NCBI RefSeq assembly: GCF_004016445.2
Contig: NZ_SADT02000005.1
Span: 372,001 to 436,000 of the forward strand
DNA: 64,000 nucleotides
From: Mesorhizobium sp. M2E.F.Ca.ET.219.01.1.1
GTDB lineage: Bacteria; Pseudomonadota; Alphaproteobacteria; Rhizobiales; Rhizobiaceae
Direction: 5' to 3'
In this document: one piece after another, positions 15,071 to 24,342 of the stretch
Layout: every line of letters starts with the position of its first letter
Position numbering within the stretch: position 1 is the stretch's first letter
Position numbers and translations under genes: made by a program
Notes under the pieces: generated by a model
What the model was told of the DNA's origin: nothing
Seen by the model: only the letters and a program-made list of their open reading frames with translations
The model's database searches: none

Positions 15071-15892
15071 TCAGCTCAGGCCGAGCACATCCCGCATGGA
15101 ATAAAGTCCGGGCTTCTTGCCGCGCGCCCAAAGCGCCGCCTTGACCGCGCCGCGGGCGAAGATCGCCCGGTCCTCGGCATGGTGGGACAGCGTGATGCGC
15201 TCGCCGGTGCCGGCAAGGATCACGCTATGGTCGCCGACCACGGAGCCGCCGCGCAGCGCGGCGAAGCCGATCGAGCCCGCCTTGCGCACGCCGGTATGGC
15301 CGTCGCGCACCCGCACGCTGTTGCCGGAAAGATCGATGCCGCGCCCATTGGCCGCCGCCTCGCCGAGCAGCAGCGCCGTGCCGGACGGCGCGTCGACCTT
15401 GTGGCGGTGGTGCATTTCCAGGATCTCGATGTCGAAATCCTCCGGGTCGAGCGCCTTCGCGGCCTGCTCGACCAGCACCGCCAGAAGGTTGACGCCGAGG
15501 CTCATATTGCCGGATTTGACGATCGTCGCATGCCGCGCGGCGGCGGCGATTTTCGCATCGTCGTCGGCCGAGCAGCCGGTGGTGCCGATGACATGGACGA
15601 TGCGCGCCTGCGCGGCGTAGCCGGCGAATTCGACGCTTGCGGCCGGCGCGGTGAAATCGAGCACGCCGTCAGCCTTGGCGAAGGCCGGCAGCGGATCGTC
15701 GACGATCGGCACGTTGATGATGCCGATGCCGGCAAGCTCACCGGCATCCTTGCCGAGATGCGGGGAGTCCGGCCGCTCGATCGCGGCTGCGACGCGCGCG
15801 CCGGGCATCGTGTGTATGGCGCGGATCAGCGTCTGGCCCATGCGGCCCGCGGCGCCCACCACGACCAGGCCCATATCGCCGGCTTCGCTCAT
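15071..15892 (-). CDS. dapB: 4-hydroxy-tetrahydrodipicolinate reductase
   Basis: The 273-residue enzyme catalyses the NAD(P)H-dependent reduction step of the lysine/diaminopimelate pathway. It shows the nucleotide-binding motif VVGAAGRMGQTLIRAI near residue 11, and the DapB signature ILEMHHRHKVDAPSGTAL, with the catalytic histidines and lysine. It overlaps the upstream ABC exporter gene by four bases (ATGA) and precedes gpmA by 34 bp. Confidence 0.95.
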   Translation of the reverse strand: MSEAGDMGLVVVGAAGRMGQTLIRAIHTMPGARVAAAIERPDSPHLGKDAGELAGIGIINVPIVDDPLPAFAKADGVLDFTAPAASVEFAGYAAQARIVHVIGTTGCSADDDAKIAAAARHATIVKSGNMSLGVNLLAVLVEQAAKALDPEDFDIEILEMHHRHKVDAPSGTALLLGEAAANGRGIDLSGNSVRVRDGHTGVRKAGSIGFAALRGGSVVGDHSVILAGTGERITLSHHAEDRAIFARGAVKAALWARGKKPGLYSMRDVLGLS

Positions 15893-17760
15893 GCGCTTCT
15901 CCTGACGGTCTTCTTGGCGCGGCTGCGCGGCGCCGGAGTTTGGCCCGAAGTCTGGCTTGCCTTGGCGTCGTCGACAAGTCCCAGCCCCTTCTTGCCCTGG
16001 ATCCTGTGGAAACGGGCATAGATGCTGTGCGGGTCGGCCATCAGCGTCGCATGCGTGCCTTGTTCGACCAGCCTGCCCTCTTCCAGCACGATGATATGGT
16101 CGGCATTGACCACCGTCGACAGCCGGTGCGCGATCACGATCGTCGTGCGGCCTTCCATGACATGGGTCAGCGCTTCCTGGACGCGTGCCTCGGCCTCGTT
16201 GTCCAGCGCCGAGGTCGCCTCGTCGAGCAGCAGGATCGGCGCCTGGCGCACGATGGCGCGCGCGATCGACACGCGTTGGCGCTGGCCGCCCGACAGCGTC
16301 GAGCCGCCTTCGCCGACCGGCGTGTCATAGCCTCGCGGTTGCTGGCGGATGAACTCGTCGGCGGCGGCGAGTTTCGCCGCCTGCTCGATCTCGGCATCGG
16401 TGGCCGAGAGCCGGCCGTAGCGGATGTTGTCGCGGATCGTGCCCTCGAACAAATAGGGCGCCTGCGAGACATAGGCGATCGATTGGCGCAGCGAGCGCTT
16501 CGTCACCTTGGCGATGTCCTGGCCGTCGACCTCGATCGAGCCCTTGTCGACGTCGTAGAAGCGCTGCAGCAGCGCCACCAGCGTCGACTTGCCGGCGCCC
16601 GAGGCGCCGACGATCGCCGTCACCTTGCCGGCGGCGGCGGTGAAGCTCAGCTCCCGCAGCACCGGCATGTCGGCGCTGTAGCCGAAGCTCACGTCGTTGA
16701 AGCGCACCTCGCCCGTGGTGATTTTCGCCTCGACCGCGTCGGCGGCATCCCCCTGCCTCGGCTCGAGGTCGAGCAGCTCATAGATCATGCGCGCATTGAC
16801 CAGCGCGCGTTCCATCGTCACCTGCATGCGCGCCAGGCGACGCGCCGGATCGTAGGCCAGGATCAGCGCGGTGATGAAGGAAAACACCGCGCCAGGCGGT
16901 TGGCCGAGATACAATGCCCGATAGCCGGAATAGGCGATGACGGCGGTGACCGCGAGGCCGGCCAGCATGTCGGAAATCGGCGACAGCCGCTCGGAGACGC
17001 GGGCGATCTTGTTGCTGCGCTGCTCGGCCGTATCGGCCATGATGCCGATGCGGCGGGCCAGCTCGTCCTCCATGGTGAAGGCCTTGACGATGGCTATGCC
17101 TTGAACCGCCTCCTGCACCGACCCGCTCAGCCGCGAGTTGATCAGCACGGAGTCGCGGTTGATCTTGCGCACCCGGCGGGTGATGTAGACGACGGCCCAG
17201 ATCAGCGGCGGTCCGATCAGCAGCGAGCTCAGCGACAACACCGGATCCTGGTAGACCATCAGGCAGACCAGGCCGATCAGCGTCACCGCGTCGCGGGTGA
17301 TCGAAATCAAGGTCAGCGACAGCAGGTCGCGAATGCCGCCGACATTCTCGTCCAGCTGCGCCGCCAGGCGTCCGGAACGCGTGTCGTTGAAGAAATTGAC
17401 GCCGAGCTTCATCAGTTGGTCGAAGCAGCGCTTCTGGTAGCGGGCGACGAGATTGTTGCCGACCTTGGCTAGCATCACCGCCTGGCCGTAACCGGCAAAG
17501 CCGCGCACGAGGAAGGCGCCCATGAAGCCGGCGCAAATCCACCAGACGGCGCCGCTGCTCCGTTCGTAGAAGATCTGATTGACCATCGGCGACATGAGCG
17601 CTGCCGAGACGCCAGTCGCGCCCGAAACCAGCAGCGAGCAGACGATGACGACCGCGTAGGACCAGCGATGGTCATAGCCGTTTTCGGCGACAATGCGGCG
17701 CAGCACCGCGGTGACCTCGCCCGGTCGGGTCTTGTGCTTGTCTGGATTTTGACGTGTCAA
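15889..17760 (-). CDS. ABC exporter, fused permease and ATP-binding domains (MsbA/multidrug type)
   Basis: The 623-residue half-transporter has about six membrane segments in residues ~30-330. The ATPase domain follows, with Walker A (GASGAGKST), the signature STLSGGQRQRVSIARA, Walker B (ILLLDEATSALDNEAE) and the H-loop (VIAHRLSTV). As a homodimer in the inner membrane it would flip a lipid or export a hydrophobic compound; the substrate cannot be told. A basic C-terminal tail (RSRAKKTVRRSA) is unusual but common in rhizobial homologues. It overlaps dapB by ATGA, so the pair is translationally coupled. Confidence 0.85.
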   Translation of the reverse strand: MTRQNPDKHKTRPGEVTAVLRRIVAENGYDHRWSYAVVIVCSLLVSGATGVSAALMSPMVNQIFYERSSGAVWWICAGFMGAFLVRGFAGYGQAVMLAKVGNNLVARYQKRCFDQLMKLGVNFFNDTRSGRLAAQLDENVGGIRDLLSLTLISITRDAVTLIGLVCLMVYQDPVLSLSSLLIGPPLIWAVVYITRRVRKINRDSVLINSRLSGSVQEAVQGIAIVKAFTMEDELARRIGIMADTAEQRSNKIARVSERLSPISDMLAGLAVTAVIAYSGYRALYLGQPPGAVFSFITALILAYDPARRLARMQVTMERALVNARMIYELLDLEPRQGDAADAVEAKITTGEVRFNDVSFGYSADMPVLRELSFTAAAGKVTAIVGASGAGKSTLVALLQRFYDVDKGSIEVDGQDIAKVTKRSLRQSIAYVSQAPYLFEGTIRDNIRYGRLSATDAEIEQAAKLAAADEFIRQQPRGYDTPVGEGGSTLSGGQRQRVSIARAIVRQAPILLLDEATSALDNEAEARVQEALTHVMEGRTTIVIAHRLSTVVNADHIIVLEEGRLVEQGTHATLMADPHSIYARFHRIQGKKGLGLVDDAKASQTSGQTPAPRSRAKKTVRRSA

Positions 17761-17879
17761 ATCGGAAGCGCTTCGTGGGTTTTCGTCATAAGGCCAACCC
17801 TCTTAGCGCCCCGGCTACGGCTTGCCTATGGCGAAACTTCGTCGCGGCGGCCGAGCGCCGGCCCAGGCCCTGGCGAGAA

Positions 17880-18899
17880 TCATGCCCGCCAGTGCCGCCC
17901 GGCGGTCTGCACGCCGAACAGCGAAGGCGTCCTGGCATAGGCGGCAAGCCCAAGCAGCGCCGCCAGCGGATGGGTGATCACATAGACCGGCATTTCGCGC
18001 ATCAGCGCGCTGTGCGGCGCCTTGTCCTCGAAGGCGGCGCGGAAATTGCCGGCCTTCAGCGCCGGCACGATCTTCTGCGCGATGCCGCCGGTGAGGAACA
18101 CGCCGCCGCGGCCCATGAACACCAGCGCCAGGTCGCCCGCGGTGCGGCCGAGGCAGGTGACGAACAGCTCCAGCGCCTCCCCGGCCACCGCGTCGGATTT
18201 GGCGAGCGCCGCCCCGGTGATCTCGGCCGGCGTCGTGAAGGGCGTCGGCTTGCCGTCCGTCCTGGCCACGGCGCGATAGACATTGACCAGCCCGCGTCCG
18301 CACAGGATCTGCTCGCCGGAGATGCGGCCTTCCAGCTTCTCGATATGCGGGAACACCTCGAAGTCGCGCGGCGTGCGCGGTCCGATATCCATATGCCCGC
18401 CCTCGCCCGGCACCGGAATCCAGCGATCGAGCGCGTAAATCAGCCCGGCGACGCCCAGCCCGGTTCCGGGGCCGAGCACGACGCGGCTCGCATTGGGCTC
18501 CGGCGTGCCGCCGCCGATCTTTTCCATATGCTCTTCGCCGAGCGCCACGACGGCCAGCGCCTGCGCCTCGAAATCGTTGAGCACTACGACCTCGCTCAGG
18601 CCCAGATTGGCGATCATCTGCCGGGGTTTCACGACCCAGGGGCAGTTGGTGAGCGGAATCTCGTCGCCGTCGACTGGTCCGGCGATCGCCAGCACCGCCG
18701 AATTCGGCTGTACCGACGAACGGTCGAGCACCGCCGCCTGGATCGCGTCGTCGATGGTCTTGAAATTCGCCGTCTGGACGATCTGCGGCTCGGTCGCCTC
18801 CGAATTGGCGTCGAGCACGATCGAGAAGCGCGCATTGGTTCCGCCAATGTCGCCGATCAGGACCGGAAACCGCAGCGCTGTCTCGTTCTCGCTTACCAT
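17880..18899 (-). CDS. glk: Glucokinase
   Basis: The 339-residue cytosolic enzyme phosphorylates glucose with ATP. It contains the ROK-independent bacterial glucokinase motifs LIGDIGGTNARFSIV (phosphate 1), NDFEAQALAV, VLGPGTGLGVAG and the glucose-binding EGGHMDIGP. The frame is open upstream to 19028, but ATG 18899 (MVSENETALR) is chosen because the conserved fold starts 12 residues later. It precedes the ABC exporter gene by 119 bp on the same strand. Confidence 0.92.
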   Translation of the reverse strand: MVSENETALRFPVLIGDIGGTNARFSIVLDANSEATEPQIVQTANFKTIDDAIQAAVLDRSSVQPNSAVLAIAGPVDGDEIPLTNCPWVVKPRQMIANLGLSEVVVLNDFEAQALAVVALGEEHMEKIGGGTPEPNASRVVLGPGTGLGVAGLIYALDRWIPVPGEGGHMDIGPRTPRDFEVFPHIEKLEGRISGEQILCGRGLVNVYRAVARTDGKPTPFTTPAEITGAALAKSDAVAGEALELFVTCLGRTAGDLALVFMGRGGVFLTGGIAQKIVPALKAGNFRAAFEDKAPHSALMREMPVYVITHPLAALLGLAAYARTPSLFGVQTAGRHWRA

Positions 18900-19006
18900 T
18901 TCTTCTCGCGCTTCCCCGTTCGGCTGTCTGCCGCTGTTTGTTCGTTGACTAGCGCATGGGCCTGCAAAGGGAAAGCGGCTTCGCTTTCGGGCCTCACCCA
19001 CCCTTC

Positions 19007-19190
19007 CAGCGCTGGCGCTGCCCCTCACCTGCCTGCCGGCATCCTCTCCCCGTATAGTGACGGGGAGAGGGCGCTCTCATCACCGGTTTCGCCAATCACC
19101 AGCGTTGCAGGAAAGGCGCCGCCGTCGCGGCCAGCTCCTTCTCCCCGTCAATATACGGGGAGAAGTGCCCGGCAGGGCGATGAGGGGCGG
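19007..19190. repeat. Family C repeat, two-armed copy (C6)
   Basis: The left arm (CCTGCCGGCATCCTCTCCCC with hairpin CCCCGTATAGTGACGGGG) and the right arm (CCCCGTCAATATACGGGG followed by GTGCCCGGCAGGGCGATGAG) face each other. Most of the 326-bp gap between glk and mepA is this element. Confidence 0.7.
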
Positions 19191-19225
19191 CGACTCCCTT
19201 GACGATAAGACGCCCGGCTTCGGCG

Positions 19226-20323
19226 TCAGTTCCCCGGTCGAGGCCTTGGCAGCGGAATGCCGATCTTGGGCGTCGGCGCGAAGGCGCTTGCCGCCGCCGG
19301 GATCGAGGCATTGTCGCTGGAAATCGTTTGCGCCGGCTCGCTTGGTTGCGGCTCGGTCGGCTGCGGTTCGGCCACCGCGACGGCGGTGGCGCTGCCGCCC
19401 TGGTAGGTCACGGCCGCCAGCGACGGCGCATCCGTCGCGGCGAGCACCGCCTGGCACTCTTTCGGCAGATTGGCCATCGTCATCAGGTCGCGGGCCTTGG
19501 GCGCATCGGGATTCTTGTTGGGCCGCCACGGCTCCTCGGTGAACCACCAGGCCAGCGGCTTGCCGCAGCCGTCATCCGCGGGCGTCGCCTCCTGCCCCTT
19601 GCAACCGGGCGAGCCCGGCTGGCAGCCGATGCGCATGTGGAAGTGATAGTCATGGCCCCAGAACGGCCGGATCTTGCGCAGCCAGGAACGGTCGCCGGTG
19701 ACGGTGTCGCAAAGCTCCTTCTTGATGCCGGGATTGACCAGGATGCGCTCAACTTCCGGATAGCTCGCCGCGCGCTTGAGCAGCCTTGTGTGCGCCGGCG
19801 TCCACAGCGCGTCCTTCACCAGATGCGTCTTCTCGTCGACCATCAGCGTGGCGCTCATCGATTCGCGCTGCGCCATGCTCAGCGGCCGCTTCGGCATCGG
19901 CGTCAGCCAGATGTCGGCGTCGAGCCCGATCTGGTGCGAGGCATGGCCGGTCATCATCGGTCCGCCGCGCGGCTGCGAGACGTCGCCGACCAGAAGCCCT
20001 GGCCAGCCATCGGCTGCCGCGTCCCGCGAGAGTTTCTCGATCAGCGCGATCATCGCCGGATGGCCCCAGCGGCGGTTGCGCGAGGGGCGCATCACTTCCC
20101 AGGTCGGCCCGTCCATGGGCAGGGCGACGCCGCCGGCGAAACAGCCCTTGGAGTAGAAGCCGAAGGATTGCGCGGGCACCACCGCCGGCAGCTTCTTGGC
20201 GCCGAACAGATCCTTGGCGCGCGGTTCGGCCGAAATCGCCGCCGCCGCCAGCGCGGCCAAGGTCACCAGCGCCAGCGCGGCGGTCAGGAACGGCTTCCTG
20301 TCGGGCAGCGATCGCAAATTCAT
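19226..20323 (-). CDS. mepA: Penicillin-insensitive murein endopeptidase MepA
   Basis: The 365-residue protein has an N-terminal signal peptide (basic start, hydrophobic LTAALALVTLAALAAAA) and the LAS-type zinc peptidase motifs HQIGLDADIWL and GHDYHFHMRIG, plus six-cysteine pattern elements (KGCFAGG, CDTVTGD, IGCQPGSPGCKG). It would cleave D-Ala-mDAP cross-links in periplasmic peptidoglycan. The C-terminus (~residues 310-365) is a Pro/Ala-rich tail longer than in E. coli MepA. It is the last gene of a minus-strand run after an SDR gene. Confidence 0.92.
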   Translation of the reverse strand: MNLRSLPDRKPFLTAALALVTLAALAAAAISAEPRAKDLFGAKKLPAVVPAQSFGFYSKGCFAGGVALPMDGPTWEVMRPSRNRRWGHPAMIALIEKLSRDAAADGWPGLLVGDVSQPRGGPMMTGHASHQIGLDADIWLTPMPKRPLSMAQRESMSATLMVDEKTHLVKDALWTPAHTRLLKRAASYPEVERILVNPGIKKELCDTVTGDRSWLRKIRPFWGHDYHFHMRIGCQPGSPGCKGQEATPADDGCGKPLAWWFTEEPWRPNKNPDAPKARDLMTMANLPKECQAVLAATDAPSLAAVTYQGGSATAVAVAEPQPTEPQPSEPAQTISSDNASIPAAASAFAPTPKIGIPLPRPRPGN

Positions 20324-20419
20324 CAGGCCGGATCCCTCTCCAGTCTTCTCCTTGCCGCGCGCTTAGGCGAACCCGGTCAGGAACGAATCATACCACGCTG
20401 CGCGTCCCGCATCGATCCT

Positions 20420-21322
20420 TCAGTCCCTCATCGGGCTGCGCGGCTCCCCGTCCCGCCAGTTGCCCTCGGCCCACATCCGTTCCAGCGCCACCCGGTAGTT
20501 CGGGAACCGGAAGCGATAGCCGGCCGCCTTGATCGCCTTGTTGGCGACGCGCTTGTTCTCGCCATAGAAAGACCGCGCCATGGGCGAAAGTTGGGCGGTC
20601 TCGAAGGGAATTTCGGGCGGCGGCTCGACGCCCATCAGCCCGGCGGCATAGGCGACGACATCCTGCGGCGGCGCCGGCTCGTCGTCGGTGACATTGAAGA
20701 TGCCGCCGAGATTGTTTTCGGCGAGCAGCCAGAGCGCGCCGGCGATGTCGTCGCAATGGATGCGGTTGAACACCTGCCCCGGCTTGACCAGCCGCCTTGC
20801 CGTGCCCTCCTCGAGATTGGCGAGCGCGTTGCGGCCTGGCCCGTAGATTCCGGAAAGCCGCAGCACCGCCACCGGCTTGCCGGTCGCGCGGCCAAGCGCC
20901 AGCCATTCCTGTTCGGCCGCCACCCGCATCACCGAGCGCTTCGACACGGGGCGGCAGTCGCTGGTCTCGTCCACCCAGGCGCCGCCATGGTCGCCATAGA
21001 CGCCGACGGTGGAGAGATAGGCGATCCATTCCAGCGCCGGCATTTTTTCCCGCAGCGAATCGCCGGCGGCATTGAGCGCCGGGTCGCCCGCCTCGTCGGG
21101 AGCGACCGAGACGATGAGATGCGTGGTCCTGGCGAGCGCATCGCCGATCTCAGGCGACAGCGCGCCGTCGAATTGCAGCGGCTCGATGCCGGCCGATCGC
21201 AGCGCCTCGAACCTTTCCGGCGCCCGGGTCGTGCCGAAGAGCGGCGCGCGCTGCCCGTTGGCGCGCGCGAAAGCCTTGCCGGAATAGCCTGCGCCAAAGA
21301 TGAAGAAGCGTCTCTCGCTCAT
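20420..21322 (-). CDS. SDR/epimerase-family NAD(P)-dependent protein
   Basis: The 300-residue protein starts with a Rossmann motif (FFIFGAGYSGKAFARA) and has the extended-SDR segment IAYLSTVGVYGDHGGAWVDE, where the usual Tyr-x-x-x-Lys is replaced in register by GVYGDHG, as in YeeZ-like proteins. It is therefore an atypical member, possibly binding NAD(P) without classical epimerase chemistry. It lies 13 bp downstream of queG on the same strand and 96 bp before mepA. No substrate can be proposed. Confidence 0.72.
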   Translation of the reverse strand: MSERRFFIFGAGYSGKAFARANGQRAPLFGTTRAPERFEALRSAGIEPLQFDGALSPEIGDALARTTHLIVSVAPDEAGDPALNAAGDSLREKMPALEWIAYLSTVGVYGDHGGAWVDETSDCRPVSKRSVMRVAAEQEWLALGRATGKPVAVLRLSGIYGPGRNALANLEEGTARRLVKPGQVFNRIHCDDIAGALWLLAENNLGGIFNVTDDEPAPPQDVVAYAAGLMGVEPPPEIPFETAQLSPMARSFYGENKRVANKAIKAAGYRFRFPNYRVALERMWAEGNWRDGEPRSPMRD

Positions 21323-21335
21323 CGATGAACTTCCT

Positions 21336-22487
21336 TCAATCGGCCTTCACGGGATCTGCCAGCGCCGCCAGCCACTCCTCACTGACCGTCGCATCGATCT
21401 CGGCCTTCGAGGCCGTGGCGGCGAGCTCGCCAAATTCGCGATCGGAGAGCAGTCGCGACAGAGCCGCGATTGCCGCACCCCGCACCAGTGGCGAGGCATC
21501 GCCGAGCAGACCTTGCACAATGGGCGTCAGCGATGCGTCGCCCGAATTGCCCGCCGCGATCAGCACGTTGCGGACAAAACGGTCGCGGCCGATGCGCTTG
21601 ACTGGCGAGCCGGAGAAGAAAGCGCGGAACGCCGCGTCGTCGAGCGCGAGCAAGTCCGAAAGCTTAGGTTCGCGCAGATCGTTACGCGCGGCAAGCTTCG
21701 CCTCCGAGGCGGCGCTGGCGAATTTGTTCCACGGGCAGGCGGCCAGGCAGTCGTCGCAGCCATAGATGCGGTTGCCGATCTTGTCGCGGAATTCGCGCGG
21801 GATCGGCCCTTTGTTCTCGATGGTGAGGTAGGAGATGCAGCGCCGCGCGTCGAGCCGGTAGGGCGCCGGGAAAGCATCGGTCGGGCAGGCGTCGAGGCAG
21901 GCGCGGCAGGAGCCGCAATGGTCGATCTCGGCCTGGTCCGGCTCAAGCTCAGCCGTGGTGAAGATCGTGCCGAGGAACAGCCACGAGCCATGCGCGCGGC
22001 TGACCAGGTTGGTGTGCTTGCCCTGCCAGCCGAGCCCCGCGGCTTCCGCCAACGGTTTTTCCATGACCGGCGCGGTGTCGACGAACACTTTTACGTCGCC
22101 GCCGGCCTTTGCAACGATCTTGCCGGCGATCTCCTTCAGTCTGCCCTTCATCACGTCATGGTAATCGCGGTTCTGCGCATAGACCGAGATGGCCCCGCGA
22201 TCGGGCTTTTCGAGGATATCGCGTGGATCGCGGTCGGGGCCGTAATTCATCGCAAGCACGATGATCGAGCGCACTTCCGGCCACAATATCGAGGGCTCGG
22301 CGCGACGTTGAAGCGTCTCGGCGATCCAGTCCATCGAGCCGTGGAAACCGTCAGCGACGAATTCGGCCAAGCGTGCCGGCGCCAGCGGGATCGCGTCCGG
22401 CTGGGTCACGGCGACCGCCTCGAAGCCGGCGCGGCGCGCCTCCGCCTCGATCAGCGCGCGCAGTTTTTCAGAAGTCGAGGTCCGCAT
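21336..22487 (-). CDS. queG: Epoxyqueuosine reductase QueG
   Basis: The 383-residue enzyme converts epoxyqueuosine to queuosine in tRNA wobble positions, using cobalamin and two [4Fe-4S] clusters. The cluster motifs are CGSCRACLDACPTDAFPAP and CDDCLAACPWNKF. The C-terminus (~300-375) has a HEAT-like helical extension (SLTPIVQGLLGDASPLVRGA). The start overlaps the 3' end of the GST gene by 20 bases, so they are coupled; ATG 22487 lies at the right distance from the conserved N-terminus. Confidence 0.93.
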   Translation of the reverse strand: MRTSTSEKLRALIEAEARRAGFEAVAVTQPDAIPLAPARLAEFVADGFHGSMDWIAETLQRRAEPSILWPEVRSIIVLAMNYGPDRDPRDILEKPDRGAISVYAQNRDYHDVMKGRLKEIAGKIVAKAGGDVKVFVDTAPVMEKPLAEAAGLGWQGKHTNLVSRAHGSWLFLGTIFTTAELEPDQAEIDHCGSCRACLDACPTDAFPAPYRLDARRCISYLTIENKGPIPREFRDKIGNRIYGCDDCLAACPWNKFASAASEAKLAARNDLREPKLSDLLALDDAAFRAFFSGSPVKRIGRDRFVRNVLIAAGNSGDASLTPIVQGLLGDASPLVRGAAIAALSRLLSDREFGELAATASKAEIDATVSEEWLAALADPVKAD

Positions 22488-23160
22488 AATGCGATACCGG
22501 CGACAGGCCGCGCACCCGGTCGGAGAGCAGCGGCCGGAACGACGGCCGCGATTTCACCCGCGTGTACCATTCGCGCGCGGCGCTGTGTTCGCGCCAGTCG
22601 ATCTCGCCCAGATAATCGAGCACCGAAAGCGTGGCCGCCGCGGCGAGATCGGCATAGGTCACCTTGTTGCCGGCCAGCCAATGGCGCGTGCCGGCCAGCC
22701 AATTGGTGTATTTCATGTGCTGGCGGATGTTGGCGCGCGCCGCGCGGATCGCCGCGGAATCGGGCGAGCCGCCGCCGGCGGTTTCCGGCATCACCGGCTT
22801 CAGCACGCGCTCGCGCACCAGGTGGCGGGTGACCTCGCTTTCGGCCTTCGCCAGGTACCAGTCGGTCAGCCGGCGGATTTCGGCGCGCTGCATCGGGTCC
22901 TCGGCGAACAGCCGCTTGTCGCGCTTCAAGACGCCCCGCGTCTCGTCGAGATATTCCGCGATCACCATGGCGCCGACGATCGGCACGTCGCCTTCGGCGA
23001 GCAGGATGGGCAGCGTGCCGGCCGGGTTCAGCGCCAGAAACTCCTTGCGCCGCGTCCACGGCTTTTCCTCGATCAGTGCCAGCTCCTCGCCATACTCGCC
23101 GAAGGCGAGGCGGACGAACCGGCAGGTGGCGAACATGGGATGATGGAAAAGCGTCAGCAT
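22468..23160 (-). CDS. Glutathione S-transferase family protein
   Basis: The 230-residue protein has the N-terminal thioredoxin-like domain (MLTLFHHPMFATCRFVRLA, EFLALNPAGTLPIL, IVGAMVIAEYLDE) and the all-helical C-terminal domain (VTYADLAAAATLSVLDYLGEIDW) of GSTs. A cysteine at position 13 is near the usual catalytic Ser/Cys place. It probably uses glutathione in the cytosol, but the substrate is unknown. It heads the GST-queG-SDR run and is divergent from uppP. Confidence 0.85.
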   Translation of the reverse strand: MLTLFHHPMFATCRFVRLAFGEYGEELALIEEKPWTRRKEFLALNPAGTLPILLAEGDVPIVGAMVIAEYLDETRGVLKRDKRLFAEDPMQRAEIRRLTDWYLAKAESEVTRHLVRERVLKPVMPETAGGGSPDSAAIRAARANIRQHMKYTNWLAGTRHWLAGNKVTYADLAAAATLSVLDYLGEIDWREHSAAREWYTRVKSRPSFRPLLSDRVRGLSPVSHYADLDF

Positions 23161-23320
23161 GGTTCCGCGATGATAGGGCGCACTGGCAATTGGCCGGCCG
23201 CGCCGGTAAGTCTTGGCGGCCCGTCATGCGGCCGTCACGGTGTTGCGACCTATAGGGGGACTTCCGCGCCGTGACAAGCAAGCCGTTGTCCCCAGCTGTC
23301 CCCGAAATCCTGAGGTTGCC

Positions 23321-24127
23321 ATGGAAAGCCAGACCATCGTCGAAGCGCTGCTGCTTGGGCTGCTGGAGGGCCTGACCGAGTTCATCCCGGTGTCATCAAC
23401 CGGCCACATCCTGCTCGCCGGCCATTTCCTCGGCTTCCACTCCACCGGCAAGGCCTTCGAGATCCTGATCCAGCTCGGCGCCATCCTGGCCATTTTGAGT
23501 GTCTATTTCAGCAAGCTCTGGCAGATGCTGGTCAAGCTGCCCAGCGATCCGCAGACAAGGCATTTCGTCATCGGCATCCTGATCGCCTTCCTGCCGGCCG
23601 CGGTCATCGGCGCGCTGGGTCACGACTTCATCAAAAACTATCTGTTCGAGTCGCCAAAACTGATCTGCATCATGCTGATCATCGGCGGCGTGGTGCTGCT
23701 CGTCGTCGACCGCATCAACTTCAAGCCGGTGCATCACGACGTCGAGCGCTTCCCGTTGAGCGTCTATCTCAAGATCGGCCTGTTCCAGTGCCTGTCGCTG
23801 ATCCCCGGCACCTCGCGCTCCGGCTCGACCATCGTCGGTGCGCTGCTGATGGGCGTCGACAAGCGCGCGGCGGCGGAATTCTCCTTCTTCCTCGCCATGC
23901 CCACCATGGTCGGCGCCTTCGCCTTCGACCTCTACAAGAACCGCAACGTGCTGACCGCGGCCGACCTGCCGATCATTTCCGTCGGCTTCATCGCGGCCTT
24001 CGTCGCCGCGCTGATCGTCGTGCGCTTCCTGCTCGATTACGTCTCGCGCAAAGGCTACGCGCTGTTCGGCTGGTGGCGGCTTGTGGTGGGGGGCGTGGGG
24101 CTGGCGGCGCTATTCATTTGGGGGTAA
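23321..24127 (+). CDS. uppP: Undecaprenyl-diphosphatase UppP (BacA)
   Basis: The 268-residue integral membrane enzyme recycles undecaprenyl pyrophosphate for cell-wall synthesis. It contains both family signatures, LEGLTEFIPVSSTGHIL (with the catalytic Glu/Ser region) and IPGTSRSGSTIVGALLMG, and about seven hydrophobic segments. The frame is open from 23213, but ATG 23321 (MESQTIVEALLLG) matches the usual N-terminus and is followed at once by the first motif. It is a single gene, divergent from the GST gene, and repeat C1 follows it. Confidence 0.94.
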   Translation: MESQTIVEALLLGLLEGLTEFIPVSSTGHILLAGHFLGFHSTGKAFEILIQLGAILAILSVYFSKLWQMLVKLPSDPQTRHFVIGILIAFLPAAVIGALGHDFIKNYLFESPKLICIMLIIGGVVLLVVDRINFKPVHHDVERFPLSVYLKIGLFQCLSLIPGTSRSGSTIVGALLMGVDKRAAAEFSFFLAMPTMVGAFAFDLYKNRNVLTAADLPIISVGFIAAFVAALIVVRFLLDYVSRKGYALFGWWRLVVGGVGLAALFIWG

Positions 24128-24166
24128 GAGCGGGCTTTGCCCGCACCATTCGTCGAGTTCCCGCCA

Positions 24167-24322
24167 ACCCCCCTCTGGCCTGCCGGCCATCTCCCCCGCA
24201 AGGGGGGAGATCAGATGTCGCCTCGGCTTTCGCCAATCGCCCACGCCGCAAGAGGGGTGCCGCCGACGAAACCGCCAATCTCCCCCCTTGCGGGGGAGAT
24301 GCCCGGCAGGGCAGAGGGGGGT
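24167..24322. repeat. Family C repeat (C1)
   Basis: Left arm CCCCCCTCTGGCCTGCCGGCC with hairpin CTCCCCCGCAAGGGGGGAG, right arm CTCCCCCCTTGCGGGGGAG with GCCCGGCAGGGCAGAGGGG. It occupies most of the 215-bp gap between convergent uppP and yraN. Confidence 0.8.
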
Positions 24323-24342
24323 GCTGTCCCGCCGACGTATCC

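Noticed and set aside
16000..17472. Long plus-strand open frame opposite the ABC exporter
   Set aside because: High GC content leaves antisense frames open; the minus-strand gene has all ABC motifs.
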